DNA of 64,000 nucleotides from Haliclystus octoradiatus (Eukaryota > Cnidaria > Staurozoa > Stauromedusae > Haliclystidae), in NCBI GenBank assembly GCA_916610825.1, contig OU744453.1, positions 12,543,826-12,607,825 of the forward strand, written 5' to 3'. The notes below the pieces were generated by a model. That model was not told where the DNA came from. It saw only the letters and a program-made list of their open reading frames with translations, and made no database searches. Position numbers and translations under genes: made by a program. Shown one piece after another: positions 46,501 through 55,374 of the stretch (the stretch's first letter is position 1; each line of letters begins with the position of its first letter).

Positions 46501-46703
46501 GATGACCACAATGTCACATAAGCACGTTGACCATGCGTAGCATCATTCAAAGCGTAAGCGGCATCACTTTCATCTGATGAATTATCGTCATCACTTATGG
46601 CTGCTGTATTTATTTTCTTATTTTTGTTATGTTTCTTTTTGCTAAAATTTTTGTCAGCTTTCTTATTTGATCTACACTTTACTTGAAAGTGATTTTTTCC
46701 TTT
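43590..46703 (-). CDS. Gypsy pol: protease, RT, RNase H, integrase
   Basis: Downstream of the second gag stop the frame is open for 1,037 codons. The protease shows CLIDPGATTTMLP, with DPG where D-S/T-G is usual. RT has ATEWLSPIVVAWRKNGKPRI-like text, STLDLESGFNQIEL, LPFGISSAPEIYQRIM and the active site KVFVDDILVHG. RNase H has AIISDASPYGLGAVLLQ, REMLSIVFAAG and FWTDHKPLE. Integrase has HDSHLG..CEHC, AVDIFHVNR, MSDNGPQFTSDEYK and MVERFHRTFKRR, giving the D-D-E triad. The C terminus is basic with TRTRSGRLVKEP. All catalytic residues appear intact. The pol frame is the same as the gag frame, so the two were one polyprotein. Confidence 0.92.
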   Translation of the reverse strand, partial: KGKNHFQVKCRSNKKADKNFSKKKHNKNKKINTAAISDDDNSSDESDAAYALNDATHGQRAYVTLWSSGRSLKCLIDPGATTTMLPEEFLMTAKDYKCLKSSYVRPWNSPKIKIKGQGTLKISSSPTSKTVSIKSKCIDDLKYPLLCYSDYLDLGGEPLSLPDGYHVEINAVGIEGLSKIGSASIKLQTNSNPVVQGARKLAFRLHKPVAAEINKLVEKNILERVTGPTEWLSPIVVAWRKNGKPRICGNFRRLNDNIKRERYVIPTAESFFADLHGSNVFSTLDLESGFNQIELDETSSKLTTISTHIGNYRYLRLPFGISSAPEIYQRIMSDHLRGLDGCKVFVDDILVHGKDKAEHDRRLEAVLARLKKIGANLNDQKCKYAQKEIIYLGHTLSGDGVSPDKSKITEALALEAPTNVTEARRVLGMLNYIQKFLPNLSNNMKSIRDILKGDYDQVAVNDCWVSIKQDLANAANLTFSFYDRNAKTAIISDASPYGLGAVLLQLIKGEWKPVLTASRSLTATEQRYSQMEREMLSIVFAAGRFRQFILGGEIEFWTDHKPLENIWLKAFDDIPPRLQRMMLRLSPYGGTIIYKPARELINRLPDTLSRSGEQQELNDTQYDQIANVTLESAGTLLYLQFVTLEDVAKETELRNALSQIIYAVETSNWSQLPESLDIYFKERNNLTILNKPKLLLCGNKIVIPSSLREGLIKFAHDSHLGVKGTLSQLNSVWWPGITTDVKSTLQRCEHCRKFDDRQVEQELEPSAILPPWHTIAVDIFHVNRNAFLSVVDYGSRYPDVIPLSQEKAPEICSALEAIFSARGPSAEIMSDNGPQFTSDEYKKFCKTWGVRICHSAPRYARSNGMVERFHRTFKRRWHRCDVLRDRQRLNRVLFILRTSYHRTIGATPIHALTGRRPRTAIPSLPDSKIVNTEHQRIAKALMKVNHDQLLKVVKLTTPNVGEQVSTRVGNKIVDGNVISANNRRVEVLSDSGNVLTRARSHVITTEKPTTVAPGTRTRSGRLVKEPVRFDPSDPSTH

Positions 46704-47453
46704 TCAGTTACTGCATGTTTTACCATAAGCAGGGCAGTTTCCGTATGCGTGATGTCTACCACAGTACTTACAGTCAGTAATTTGTTTGTCATCGATGGCA
46801 GATAAAGTTGATTCAGGATTCCTGATCGCAACAGTTTCAAACGTTGATATCAGATTAACACACTGACTTACTGTCAAGTTGTCAACATCTTGTTGCAATA
46901 TCAAACGTTTTGCCTCGTCGTTTTTAATCCCACGAATGAGCAAGTCACGCACTAACATTTCGCCTGTCAGGTTAACATCTGTGTAACCAGTCTCGTCAAA
47001 TACAGATCTCAAACATTGTAAGTATTCGGTGATAGTCTGATCAGGACCCTGTTTTAAATCAAGCAATTTACACCTCTACTGTAGATTACGACGTTGTGGT
47101 TTTAATAGTAACTCTACATTTGCCAGAACATTTGCAATATTCTCAGGATTAGCGTTAGTAAACTTACAGTTTTTCTTTGTAAATTGTCTGAATTCTTCTC
47201 CAGCAATATTATAGAGAATAGCCAATTGTTTCTCCTGAGATCGGGTATCTAGATCAGAGGCTAGCATATAATTTTGAAACGTGGATTTCCAGCGAGTAAA
47301 TCTGTCATAGCCATCTCTTTGACTTGGATCGAATTCTGGTGGTAACCTTCCTCTAAAAGAAAAGAGACCTTTCGACGTTGTTGAATCTTCTTTATTTCCA
47401 GCTTTACTTGAGCTTGAAGGTTTCTTCGAACCTTGTCCGTTATCCTCATTCAT
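46704..47453 (-). pseudogene. Gypsy gag with two nonsense mutations
   Basis: The frame opens at 47453 (MNEDNGQGSKKPSS) and encodes a capsid-like protein: RLPPEFDPSQRDGYDRFTRW, YMLASDLDTRSQEKQLAIL. It hits TAG at 47076-47078, then continues in frame with QGPDQTITEYLQCLRSVFDE and FVRDLLIRGI-like text to the nucleocapsid zinc knuckle (CKYCGRHHAYGNCPAYG). A TGA at 46704-46706 follows CSN and sits exactly where the second cysteine of a second CCHC knuckle is expected. Past it the frame runs on into pol. Both breaks are single-codon changes. Confidence 0.88.
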
Positions 47454-47564
47454 TTTGAGTTATAATAAAATGCCGTTGAAATAAAACGCGTTCCTTTTCT
47501 ATATATAATTATGTCACTGCAGAATCAATAGTTATATACTACTGAAATTCTATTCATCCTATCA

Positions 47565-47573
47565 ACTGCGCCA
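47565..47573 (-). other. Gypsy primer-binding site
   Basis: TGGCGCAGT on the minus strand, one base past the 5' LTR end. It would pair with a tRNA ending ACTGCGCCA, as some animal serine tRNAs do. Complementarity beyond nine bases (TGATAGG) cannot be checked here, so the tRNA is a suggestion. Confidence 0.6.
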
Positions 47574-47574
47574 G

Positions 47575-47762
47575 TGTAGTGCCCGGTTATCCAATGACAC
47601 TATAATAATAATGGTGAATTAAACAGTAATAATAATAACTCAGAAAACTCAGAGACAACACCAGTTTGCTAGTCATACATAAACTCCCCTATTACATGTA
47701 CAATGCTACTTATCTATATCAAGATTACGAGGCCATCACGAATACGAGGCCGTAGCACTACA
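47575..47762 (-). repeat. Gypsy 5' LTR
   Basis: 188 bp, three differences from the 3' LTR at 43216-43403. It carries the same TGTAGTGC/GCACTACA ends. Confidence 0.95.
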
Positions 47763-47776
47763 ACCACGCTGACTGC
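47763..47776 (+). repeat. 14-bp direct repeat flanking the Gypsy element, right
   Basis: Exact copy of 43202-43215. Confidence 0.85.
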
Positions 47777-50223
47777 TTAAGTTGTGTAGGCTGGTCTCGG
47801 GAGACCATGTCTGTGGTATGCCTTTATTTATTCCCGTTTATGTACTGCATATATATGGGAGACTTTTGTTGGAATATCGGTAATTTGGGCTGGAGCATCA
47901 CTAAAGTAGACAGTAATAAAACAATAGTGGAAGTCATCGCCTTCAAAAACGGTACGTTTCAACTCCCTTTATGTATAGTTTTGGATCAACACAGTGATCG
48001 CTGAAGTGGACGCTGCGACCAAAATTCCCCAAATTTGCATCAATTTTCCTGAATCCGCTGTTGCAGGTAGCTGTCTAAGAAACTCTCTTAAATATTTCTA
48101 TATTTTTGTATTTTTTTGCAAGTGAAATGATATCAATCACGAGCATATTGAAAAAGATCGATCACGAGGCACTTGCTTGGGTAAAATAGCACTTTATCAG
48201 CGCATAACAAGCCAACCGTCCTACGTCCTGAATTTTTAATGGCGCCGCCGCTTGCGTTGGTAAAATGGTTCGTAAAGCACCAGAACCAGAAAAACTTCAA
48301 CTTTGAAATATTAAAGGCATCATCGACTTTATTGATACAATTATGTAGCTTAATCATAATTTCCTATCTTAAAGTGTAAAAACTTATAAGGAAGGAGATG
48401 CGCACCGCACCGTTAATCAATGAACAAAGTCAACGGAGAAAATCAAGAAATTGTTTTTGTCACTTAAGGACTACATATGTGGAGTAGTATAGGGTGTATT
48501 CCAACTATAAATTTGGACTCTAAAAAAATATATATTAGTTTCAGATATAGTTTGCCAAGGAAATTTGTAAGGGGCTAGATAATGTGGATTAGAAAGCATC
48601 AAGATCTTTTTACAAACTTCGTTCTATTCGAATATACATCACCAGGCGCGGATCCAAGGGGGGGCAAAAGGTGCTTGAGCACCAGTCAGATTTTCAAAGC
48701 TATGATGTTGCCGCAATGACGTAATTTTATATTGCCATAGAAACGGAAGGATTTCAGTTATTTTTGCGTTTGCCATATTTTGCTGCTGATAGCAGTCCCG
48801 AACTCTCTCAGTGAACGATTTCATTGGATCAATGATTCAAAGCAATCTTCCAATCAGCAACAAGGGCTGAGCACCCCTGGAAATCTAAAAGCCAATCATA
48901 TGTCGTCTTTGAGCACCAGTCAGAACAATCAACATTCCATTCTCGCAATCGCCCAATCGTTTCAACCAATCATATTCTCTAAATTAGGAATCTCAGGAAT
49001 TTGAGCACCAGTGAGCACCAGTGAGCACCTTCATTGCTTTTTTTAGTGCTATAATTAGAATGATGTCAAGTAATCAAGTACAAATAAAAGTCCGACTGTG
49101 TTGTTCTCAACTTCCTGTTAACTTATCAAGTCTAATCAAGTCAAGTTGTTATGCCTTCCACTTTTGCAAGAAAGCTTAACATTATCTTGCTGCGCTATTA
49201 CAGAATCTGCTCTATATTGACAATTTAACATGTAATTTAAAGAAGAAAGTTCCATTCGACAAAAGCTAGCTGATTCAAGACTTATTATCAACCTTTCAAT
49301 GTAAAAAATCAGCACAAGGAAACAAGAAGTTTGAGAAATGTAAATAAAATTCGCAGAATTGCAAGAAGAACTCATTTTCCTATCAAAAATTGGAAATGCT
49401 ATTGCATGCATTATCACAAGAGGTTAGTAGATAAGTTAGTAGTTTTTATTTTGGCTTTAAATTCACTGGTTTCAATATTTTATTGTAGCCGAGTACCGTA
49501 TGTTTGATATCTGTATTTACATATTTTGCGAGCATATTTTGGTTGTGGATCCTCTTCTCGTTTCCAACAAAGGCCTTTAATTAAGGCCTGATAAATAGGC
49601 CTACTTCTACAGGCCTAATAAATTATTGTATTATTCTGGCCATTTAGTTCCCAGCCCAGGGTCTGCTTGCTGTCTTGCTGATGTCTAGTGACAGGGAAAA
49701 AACATCTGTTTTCCATTCCTTTTTTGTAGAACGAAAAGATGTTGATGGATTGCCCCTATAATTCATTTTTGTACATGCATTCAAAACCTTTTACAACTGG
49801 ATGTAATAATTACAATTTTAAACATCAGAAGATTCATATAACTTTTTCTTTTAGAATTATTACTACTGATTATGTCTAAATAGTTTATTTGAATTTAAGT
49901 AGTTGCTAATTATTTCACATTTGAAACGTTTTATTCATAATGTATACTGTATAGTATAGCCTGTCTGAGTGCATGCATATCTAATTAAGCACAAGGTGTT
50001 TTTATTTTCAATAAAATACATTTTTAATTCTTTCTGTGTTCTTATTGTGTTTATTTATTTGATGGTGTAAGATTTGATCATCTAAGCTTTATAATTACGT
50101 TGAAATATTGCTGATGGAGTTACGAAAGTGGTGTCACAGCCCTTCAATAGCTTTCGAATACCAAAATTTTTCCGGGGGGCATGCCCCCGGACCATAAAAG
50201 ATAAAAAATGCCTCCGATAATAC
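47777..50223. other. intron sequence with GAGCACCAGT repeats
   Basis: No gene with domain support. Positions 48640-49030 contain a G-rich segment (GCGCGGATCCAAGGGGGGGC) and five copies of GAGCACCAGT(C/G)AG at 48676, 48913 and 49001-49025, partly in tandem. It looks like debris of a repeat. 49568-49615 has inverted AGGCCT words (AAGGCCTTTAATTAAGGCCT). The remainder is AT-rich intron. Confidence 0.45.
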
Positions 50224-50403
50224 CTGGACAAGGATCAGCGTTGCAGGAAATTGTCGTTTGAGCACCTTCTTCACTGGAATCACAATGTAAGCCACCATTA
50301 TCTGGTAAAGTCTGATTGCAGGATCGATTCATTGCTTGAGAACCTTCTCCACAAGACGCAGAACATGATCCAATAGCTGTCCAAACACTCCAAAGACCAT
50401 TGA
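50224..50403 (-). CDS. TSP1-domain exon 2 of the PAN-TSP1 gene
   Basis: The 180-bp exon has acceptor TTTCTACAG and donor CCAG/GTATTA, phase 1 in and out. It encodes NGLWSVWTAIGSCSASCGEG, then MNRSCNQT, GGLHC, ISCNADPCPG. This is a full thrombospondin type 1 repeat with W-x2-W, CSASCGEG, R-x-C and six cysteines. The matched phases let the repeats be exchanged or skipped without changing frame. Confidence 0.92.
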
Positions 50404-50484
50404 CTGTAGAAAGATTAAAATTATGACTGCTCCAGTTATAAGGTTATGCCGTATATTTCCTATCAATAATTGCTGAAGAATTCG

Positions 50485-50870
50485 CAAGGCGCAGTCACGC
50501 GACCAATATCAACACACAGCTGGAAGTCTTGGTGATACACCAAACACTTCTAGTACAAACCTTTGTTAAATATAGCACATTATAATCTAATTTAAGACTT
50601 CGCTGAAAGTCCGATTCATATTTTGAGAATGGAATCGTGATATATAAAAATTCAGACATGGTATAGCAATTTTGTAATCTTTTTCCCGTTTCTTTGACCA
50701 TTTTATATGTATTTGAGCTAAGAACGGTTTGATCGTAAAGTTGCTGTCCTTGTCCACATTGTCCTGCTGTGATCATATTGCTTGATCGGTTCAACACCTC
50801 CACTGCACCTTGCAAATTGTTGGATACCATGAAGGGCTGTATAGATTTTGTGGAAACTTTGGGTCTCAAT
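50485..50870. repeat. dispersed repeat, copy B
   Basis: Shares two ordered landmarks with 36980-37400. It lies in the intron between TSP1 exons 1 and 2, and open frames across it are not conserved in copy A. Confidence 0.5.
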
Positions 50871-51098
50871 CAATGTTAACGTTCTATATGTATTGATGTT
50901 CAATTATATAATATCAATATCATGGTAATATTATCGCAGAAATCTGAGCCATATATATAGCCACATTGAGTACTGAATACACACATTCATTCAAATGATT
51001 TCAAACCGCAGTACAAATGATATAGCATATTTACAATTAATCTGGCATACTGCACGCCACACGTAAATATTAAAACAAAATGATTCCTCTCTCCATAC

Positions 51099-51269
51099 CT
51101 GGTGGACAATCACCGTCATTACAGCTAGTGTATTTCTGACTAACTCCTGTACATATTCCTCCATTACATTCTGGCATCAAACATGTTCTTGTCTGTGTCT
51201 TGAAACCAAAACCACATGTAGTGCTACAGCTAGTTGTTAAATTTACCCAGTTTGACCAAAAGCCTTCAG
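51099..51269 (-). CDS. TSP1-domain exon 1 of the PAN-TSP1 gene
   Basis: The 171-bp exon has acceptor TTTCTGTAG and donor CCAG/GTATGG, phase 1 in and out. It encodes EGFWSNWVNLTTSCSTTCGF, FKTQTRTCLMPEC, GGIC, then SCNDGDCPPG. This is a thrombospondin type 1 repeat with W-x2-W, the CSTTCG motif and R-x-C. One extra cysteine (PEC) makes seven. An N-x-T site lies in the loop. The preceding 25-nt microexon supplies the matching phase. Confidence 0.92.
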
Positions 51270-51744
51270 CTACAGAAATTTAAATTATGAGTATGCTACT
51301 CGTTTTTAATTTTCTATTTCAAAAAGGAGTCAAGTATAGTGAAAAATAAAATATTAGAATATCTAGAACATCCTACACAATTTCACAATTGGACAATCAT
51401 GGCATAAGCTAGTTTTTTGGAGTACTTATCACATAGAGAAAATTTTTTCCAAATAAGTCTTCTACAGTAAATATATATTGTGGGAGTAGAGGTAAGATTT
51501 AAACCTTAGAATCGTATCTATTGAAATCTATTGAACAGAAGAAATAAACATAGTATTGAATGTATAGCATATAGACATTGTTTTCCTTTAATTCTTCTCA
51601 ATATGGGATAAAACTATAATCAAATAATTTCATAATTTTACAAGTTGGCACATTCTTATTGGCAGTTTAAAAGATAAAAGATTCTGAAATTAATACTATG
51701 ATGGTAATAGTGACTGGTTGATATCAAAGCTTGTCATAACTTAC
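51270..51744. other. intron sequence, nothing recognised
   Basis: AT-rich intron between the microexon and the first TSP1 exon. Confidence 0.6.
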
Positions 51745-51769
51745 TTATTGAAGTTAAGTTGCAAACGAT
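51745..51769 (-). CDS. 25-nt microexon of the PAN-TSP1 gene
   Basis: Acceptor TATTTTTTTAG and a perfect donor (AA/GTAAGT) bound 25 nt encoding IVCNLTSI plus one base. It enters in phase 0, the exit phase of the PAN exon (52769-53119), and leaves in phase 1, the entry phase of the first TSP1 exon. No direct PAN-to-TSP1 splice would keep the frame. The length is 1 modulo 3, exactly what the phase change requires. It adds a cysteine and an N-L-T glycosylation site. The call is by inference from splice signals and phase. Confidence 0.65.
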
Positions 51770-52768
51770 CTAAAAAAATAAAACATTGATTTTGACATTG
51801 AAATATCTATCTTGTATATTAAATCCCCCAATGGGGTAACACCACAGCGCTTCGCCTGGGGTTATTCAAATAGAAGTTTTCAGAAAAAATATACAAAATT
51901 AGAAAAACTAGACAAATAGAGAAGTTATACGGATATTGTCAATTTATCTTAATGCGTTTACAATTCAGTAGCGGTCAGTAATTTCAATATTAATTAAGAA
52001 GCATATAGAAAAACAATGCAAAAGAATAGGAAACCCACATAGAATTTTCAGATGAAACCTACGTATGTATGAACAAACACAATTTTCAACGATTCAGAAA
52101 TTCGAAAATTTCAATGAATTAGCAAAGTATCCAGATAAAAAGCGAGAATTCATCTTGTGCAGTCATCTCATTTTGTTTGAGAGATATATTCGACTCTGAA
52201 TCAAATCTATTCTTTGGCCTTAGCGTTCTTTTAATCCCAAATATTCTTGTATAGAAAAGTTCAAATTGTTAATCAGTCGTATACGCTACTGTTCTTACTC
52301 ATGATTTTTTAACTCTGTCTTTGTCTCGATTCTGTCTGAATTCGTATAATGGTATGTGGTCTCAAATGAGTAGATTTTGCATGATTTTCGTGTTACAAAC
52401 TTCTTCAAGCGTCAAAAGTGCGTATGAGGTTCAACTTTTTTTCTTTGGGAAATATCGAATGTCAAAATCCTATTGTCGTTCTCCTCATTGCTGTTTTCAA
52501 TATCCGACATAAAATTTAGTGATGAATATTTCTGAGAGCTTGTAACTTTATTTCATAAATTGATTATTAAACATCTTTTGTTTCTCTTCTTCTTTTGTGT
52601 AACGATGGGTTGATATTAACAACCTTGCTGCGTCACGAGAAAAAGCTGAAATCTTGTTTCATATGGAAATAATTACATTTTATACAATAAAACATATCAA
52701 ATATAGGCATACTTAATAAATTCCCAAGTAGTACTTACGATAAAATTTCAGCTATGAATTATTCTTAC
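51770..52768. other. intron sequence, nothing recognised
   Basis: AT-rich. A small foldback near 51826-51866 (CCCCCAATGGGGTAAC and CGCCTGGGGTTATT) resembles the G+C-rich segment at 2768-2890. No coding signal. Confidence 0.4.
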
Positions 52769-53119
52769 CGGTAGTTTTAGGATAACGCTTGAGTTGATAT
52801 TCTGAATGAGGCCGTCTTTCAGAAATTTTGTAGTTGAAGTCAAGTTGAACAGTTTGCAGACACCAACACCAATTCCGGGTGCATTGAAATCAATTGAAAC
52901 ACAACCATCAGTACTTTTACAAATAAAATCACAAATGAAAATATTAGATGCGTTATGAACGGCCATTGAATCTGCATTATTTGTAGCAGAACCATTGAAA
53001 ACTCTGCCTTTGTAGTAAGATAACAGATTATCATCACATTGATTGGAAATGCTGCCAATCAGTGCAACATAAAAGGTAATGAAAATAAAAATAGTCTTTC
53101 CAATCATTGTAAAATCCAT
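52769..53119 (-). CDS. first coding exon: signal peptide and PAN/apple-like domain
   Basis: Translation from the ATG at 53117-53119 gives a signal peptide (MDFTMIGKTIFIFITFYVAL, cleavage likely after IGSIS). A cysteine-containing domain follows: CDDNLLSYYKGRVFNGS, IFICDFICKSTDGCVSIDFN, VCKLFNLT. The C-x3-C-x5-C-x-SIDFN core and the later CKLFN strand fit a PAN/apple domain. N-x-S/T sites suggest a secreted or cell-surface glycoprotein. This ATG is preferred over the in-frame one at 53237-53239, because it begins the signal peptide, has a purine at -3 and G at +4, and the upstream one falls at the expected transcription start. Donor CCG/GTAAGA, exit phase 0. Confidence 0.8.
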
Positions 53120-53264
53120 TTCTACCTTTCTTTGTAGTATTTTCAAACCAATGAAAGGAGCTACATAGTTGCAGTAAAAATATTTGCAATTGAAGTTTAT
53201 TGTTATGCAGCTGTCAACCCGTTGCCAATAACTATGCAAAGCATTTATGCATCTATACTGTGAT

Positions 53265-53272
53265 CCTTTATA
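53265..53272 (-). promoter_or_regulatory. TATA box of the PAN-TSP1 gene
   Basis: TATAAAGG on the minus strand, about 146 bp upstream of the chosen start codon. A start of transcription about 30 bp downstream (near 53240) would leave a 5' UTR of roughly 120 nt. Confidence 0.5.
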
Positions 53273-53620
53273 GGCATGTCTTTGTTCTGCGTAAGCATCT
53301 TACATCGAACTAATTGGTCACATGCAATTAATCATAGACTACTTCCCTTCAATACACATGTCTGAAAATTGTTTATTTAGAGATTTCAAATTTGAATTCA
53401 TCAGTATTTTCACATTCCTATAAATTTATGCCGGGTTTTATGTAAAATTGTTATTATTATCAACAGCATAAATAGGCTATTATGGCTTTTCGGGTTAGGG
53501 ACATATAAGATCTCATCAAATTGTCGCCGTTTATCCTTAAATGAAATCTGTCAAACTTGCACGAATCTGATTCGATATAATACAATTTTTCGAAACTTGA
53601 ATGACTTCATTGTTATTTAA

Positions 53621-54230
53621 CTATATAATAAATAACTCTCTGAAGAGAGATCATTTTCAGGAAGAAAATCATGATTTTATTCCCCCTACGCATTTATTTT
53701 TCGTAATTCTTATATTCTACTAATGTCTACTTCTCACCTTCATGACTAATGTCGAAACGAAATAACCAATCAAAAACTCCCTCGTGGTTTTCCCCTGCCA
53801 ATCAGGTAAAAATAACCTTCCAATCAAAATTCGTTTCCTGTCATAAATGTCTATAATATAAACCGTTATAATAATGATATGAAACCGTTACAACAGTTTC
53901 ATTGACGAATGGAAATAATAACAGGATTAACGAATAATAATAAATTCATCACGTAGTTTATTTGAGTTGAGCATCTATCTTACTGAATATTAAGGAGTTT
54001 TCCCGAAATGCTTATAAAAGACGGAAATGATTTTAGAACGATCGTGTAAGGTCGCTCTTTCTAGTTGTCGGATCAATTTGATAAGTCTGATTTAAAAGTG
54101 TGTTGCTCAACTATTCTATTCACTTTTTATTTTTATCTGCATCATAGCTGTGATCTTAAATTGATTTTTATTTGTTCCACATTAGCATTTCATTAACTCT
54201 GCCTTTGCTAATGTTGAACAACCTTTCTAA
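53621..54230 (+). repeat. tandem duplication, copy 1
   Basis: Matches 54543-55232 along its length. Landmarks include TCTGAAGAGAGATCATTTTC, AATGATATGAAACCGTT, CATTGACGAATGGAAATAAT, GAATATTAAGGAGTTTTCCC and TTATAAAAGACGGAAATGAT. Copy 2 has an extra block of about 110 bp near 54770-54890. In copy 1 the region corresponding to the coding exon at 55248 is broken by a stop. Confidence 0.85.
54013..54020 (+). promoter_or_regulatory. TATA box in duplication copy 1
   Basis: TATAAAAG in the most conserved part of the duplicated segment (TTAAGGAGTTTTCCCG... CTTATAAAAGACGG). It is retained in both copies. Confidence 0.4.
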
Positions 54231-54542
54231 GCTCTACAATTCACGTTTAAAATAAGTCATATATGGCAAACAAGGTTTCCCAAAGATATGGACATATCTG
54301 TTCTTGGAAATGGACAATTTCTTTTTCGCGAAAAAATAGTTAGGATTTTAGGAGTCTAGTTATTTTTCCATAGTGGCCTGATTTTCTTGTCACTCCGACA
54401 TGAGTTCCGATATGGTACTTTCAACATTAAATAGCTCAGCCTATAAGAGTCGAAATCAAAACATTTTTGTCACCATTCCTAGTTATTTTGCATGGCCTAC
54501 TCGATTCCGGAAAAAACAGTTATGGTGTCATGTGCGCTTTAA

Positions 54543-55232
54543 CCATATAATAATTAATTCTCTGAAGAGAAATAATTTTCAGGAAGAAAATCCTGATTTT
54601 ATTCTACGTATGCATTATGTTTCGTAATTCTCATAGGCTACCATTGTCTAAATATTACATTCATGACTTATGAGAAAACGAGATAGCCAATGAACTCCCT
54701 CCTGATGTTCCACTGCAGGTCGAGTAAAAATACTCATCCAAAGAAAATTCATTTTCTGTCACATAGATCCATCAATATCCACCACTTGTATTCTGCTTCT
54801 TTTGAAATGTCAATATGATTTTGTAATGAAAATTGCAATACGACTTTGATCTGAAAGATCTCATCTGGGTTTTCTTAACAACTCCATAAAATATAATTTA
54901 AACCGCTGTAATAATGATATGAAACCGTTTAAACAATTTCATTGACGAATGGAAATAATAATAGGGTTAAAAATAATAATAAATTCTTCATGCATTTCAT
55001 TTGAGTTAAACAATCTATCTTACTGAATATTAAGGAGTTTTCCCGGAATGCTTATAAAAGACGGAAATGATTTACAACCAACGTTTAATGTTGTTTTTTC
55101 TAGTTGTCGGATATATTTGATAAGTTTGATTTGAAAGAGTGTTGCTTAATCTATTCAATTTATTATTTTTATCTCAATTATAGCTGTGATCTTTGATTGA
55201 TTTTTCTTTGTTCCACGTTAGCTTTATTAGTT
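54543..55232 (+). repeat. tandem duplication, copy 2
   Basis: Second copy of the 53621-54230 segment, with an internal insertion of about 110 bp. It leads into a possible first exon at 55248. Confidence 0.85.
55053..55060 (+). promoter_or_regulatory. TATA box in duplication copy 2
   Basis: TATAAAAG, same context as at 54013. About 190 bp upstream of the candidate start codon at 55248. Confidence 0.45.
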
Positions 55233-55247
55233 CTCCTGTTACTAGTA

Positions 55248-55374
55248 ATGAATTTTGCTCTATTTTCTATGAAACCCCTTGCGTCATCCACTGGTCCAGA
55301 TGGAGTCCCTATTGTACAAAATGAGCTTCTTACCATCAAAATTCCCGTTTTGTTAGGGGAGAAAGAAGTGCCAG
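55248..55374 (+). CDS. candidate first exon of an unidentified plus-strand gene
   Basis: An ATG in the third codon after a hydrophobic run (LALLVLLLLV) opens a frame MNFALFSMKPLASSTGPDG, then VQNELLTIKIPVLLGEKEV. It ends at a good donor, CCAG/GTCAGT, in phase 1. The hydrophobic run upstream is in frame but has no ATG, only TTG after a stop, so a signal peptide cannot be assumed. A conserved TATA box lies upstream. No domain is recognised and no second exon was found. Confidence 0.25.

Larger units (their letters stand above)
43216..47762 (-). mobile_element. Ty3/Gypsy LTR retrotransposon, nearly complete
   Basis: The element is 4,547 bp, bounded by 188-bp LTRs (43216-43403 and 47575-47762), each starting TGTAGTGC and ending GCACTACA. 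The LTRs differ at three positions, so the insertion is young. On the minus strand a primer-binding site, one gag-pol frame and a purine tract follow in the proper order. The only coding damage seen is two in-frame stops in gag (47076-47078 and 46704-46706). It lies in the 16-kb intron of the TSP1 gene, in the same orientation as that gene. Confidence 0.93.

Noticed and set aside
53119-53239. Upstream in-frame start (MHSYWQRVD) for the PAN exon
   Set aside because: It would hide the signal peptide behind 40 residues and falls at the expected transcription start downstream of the TATA box.
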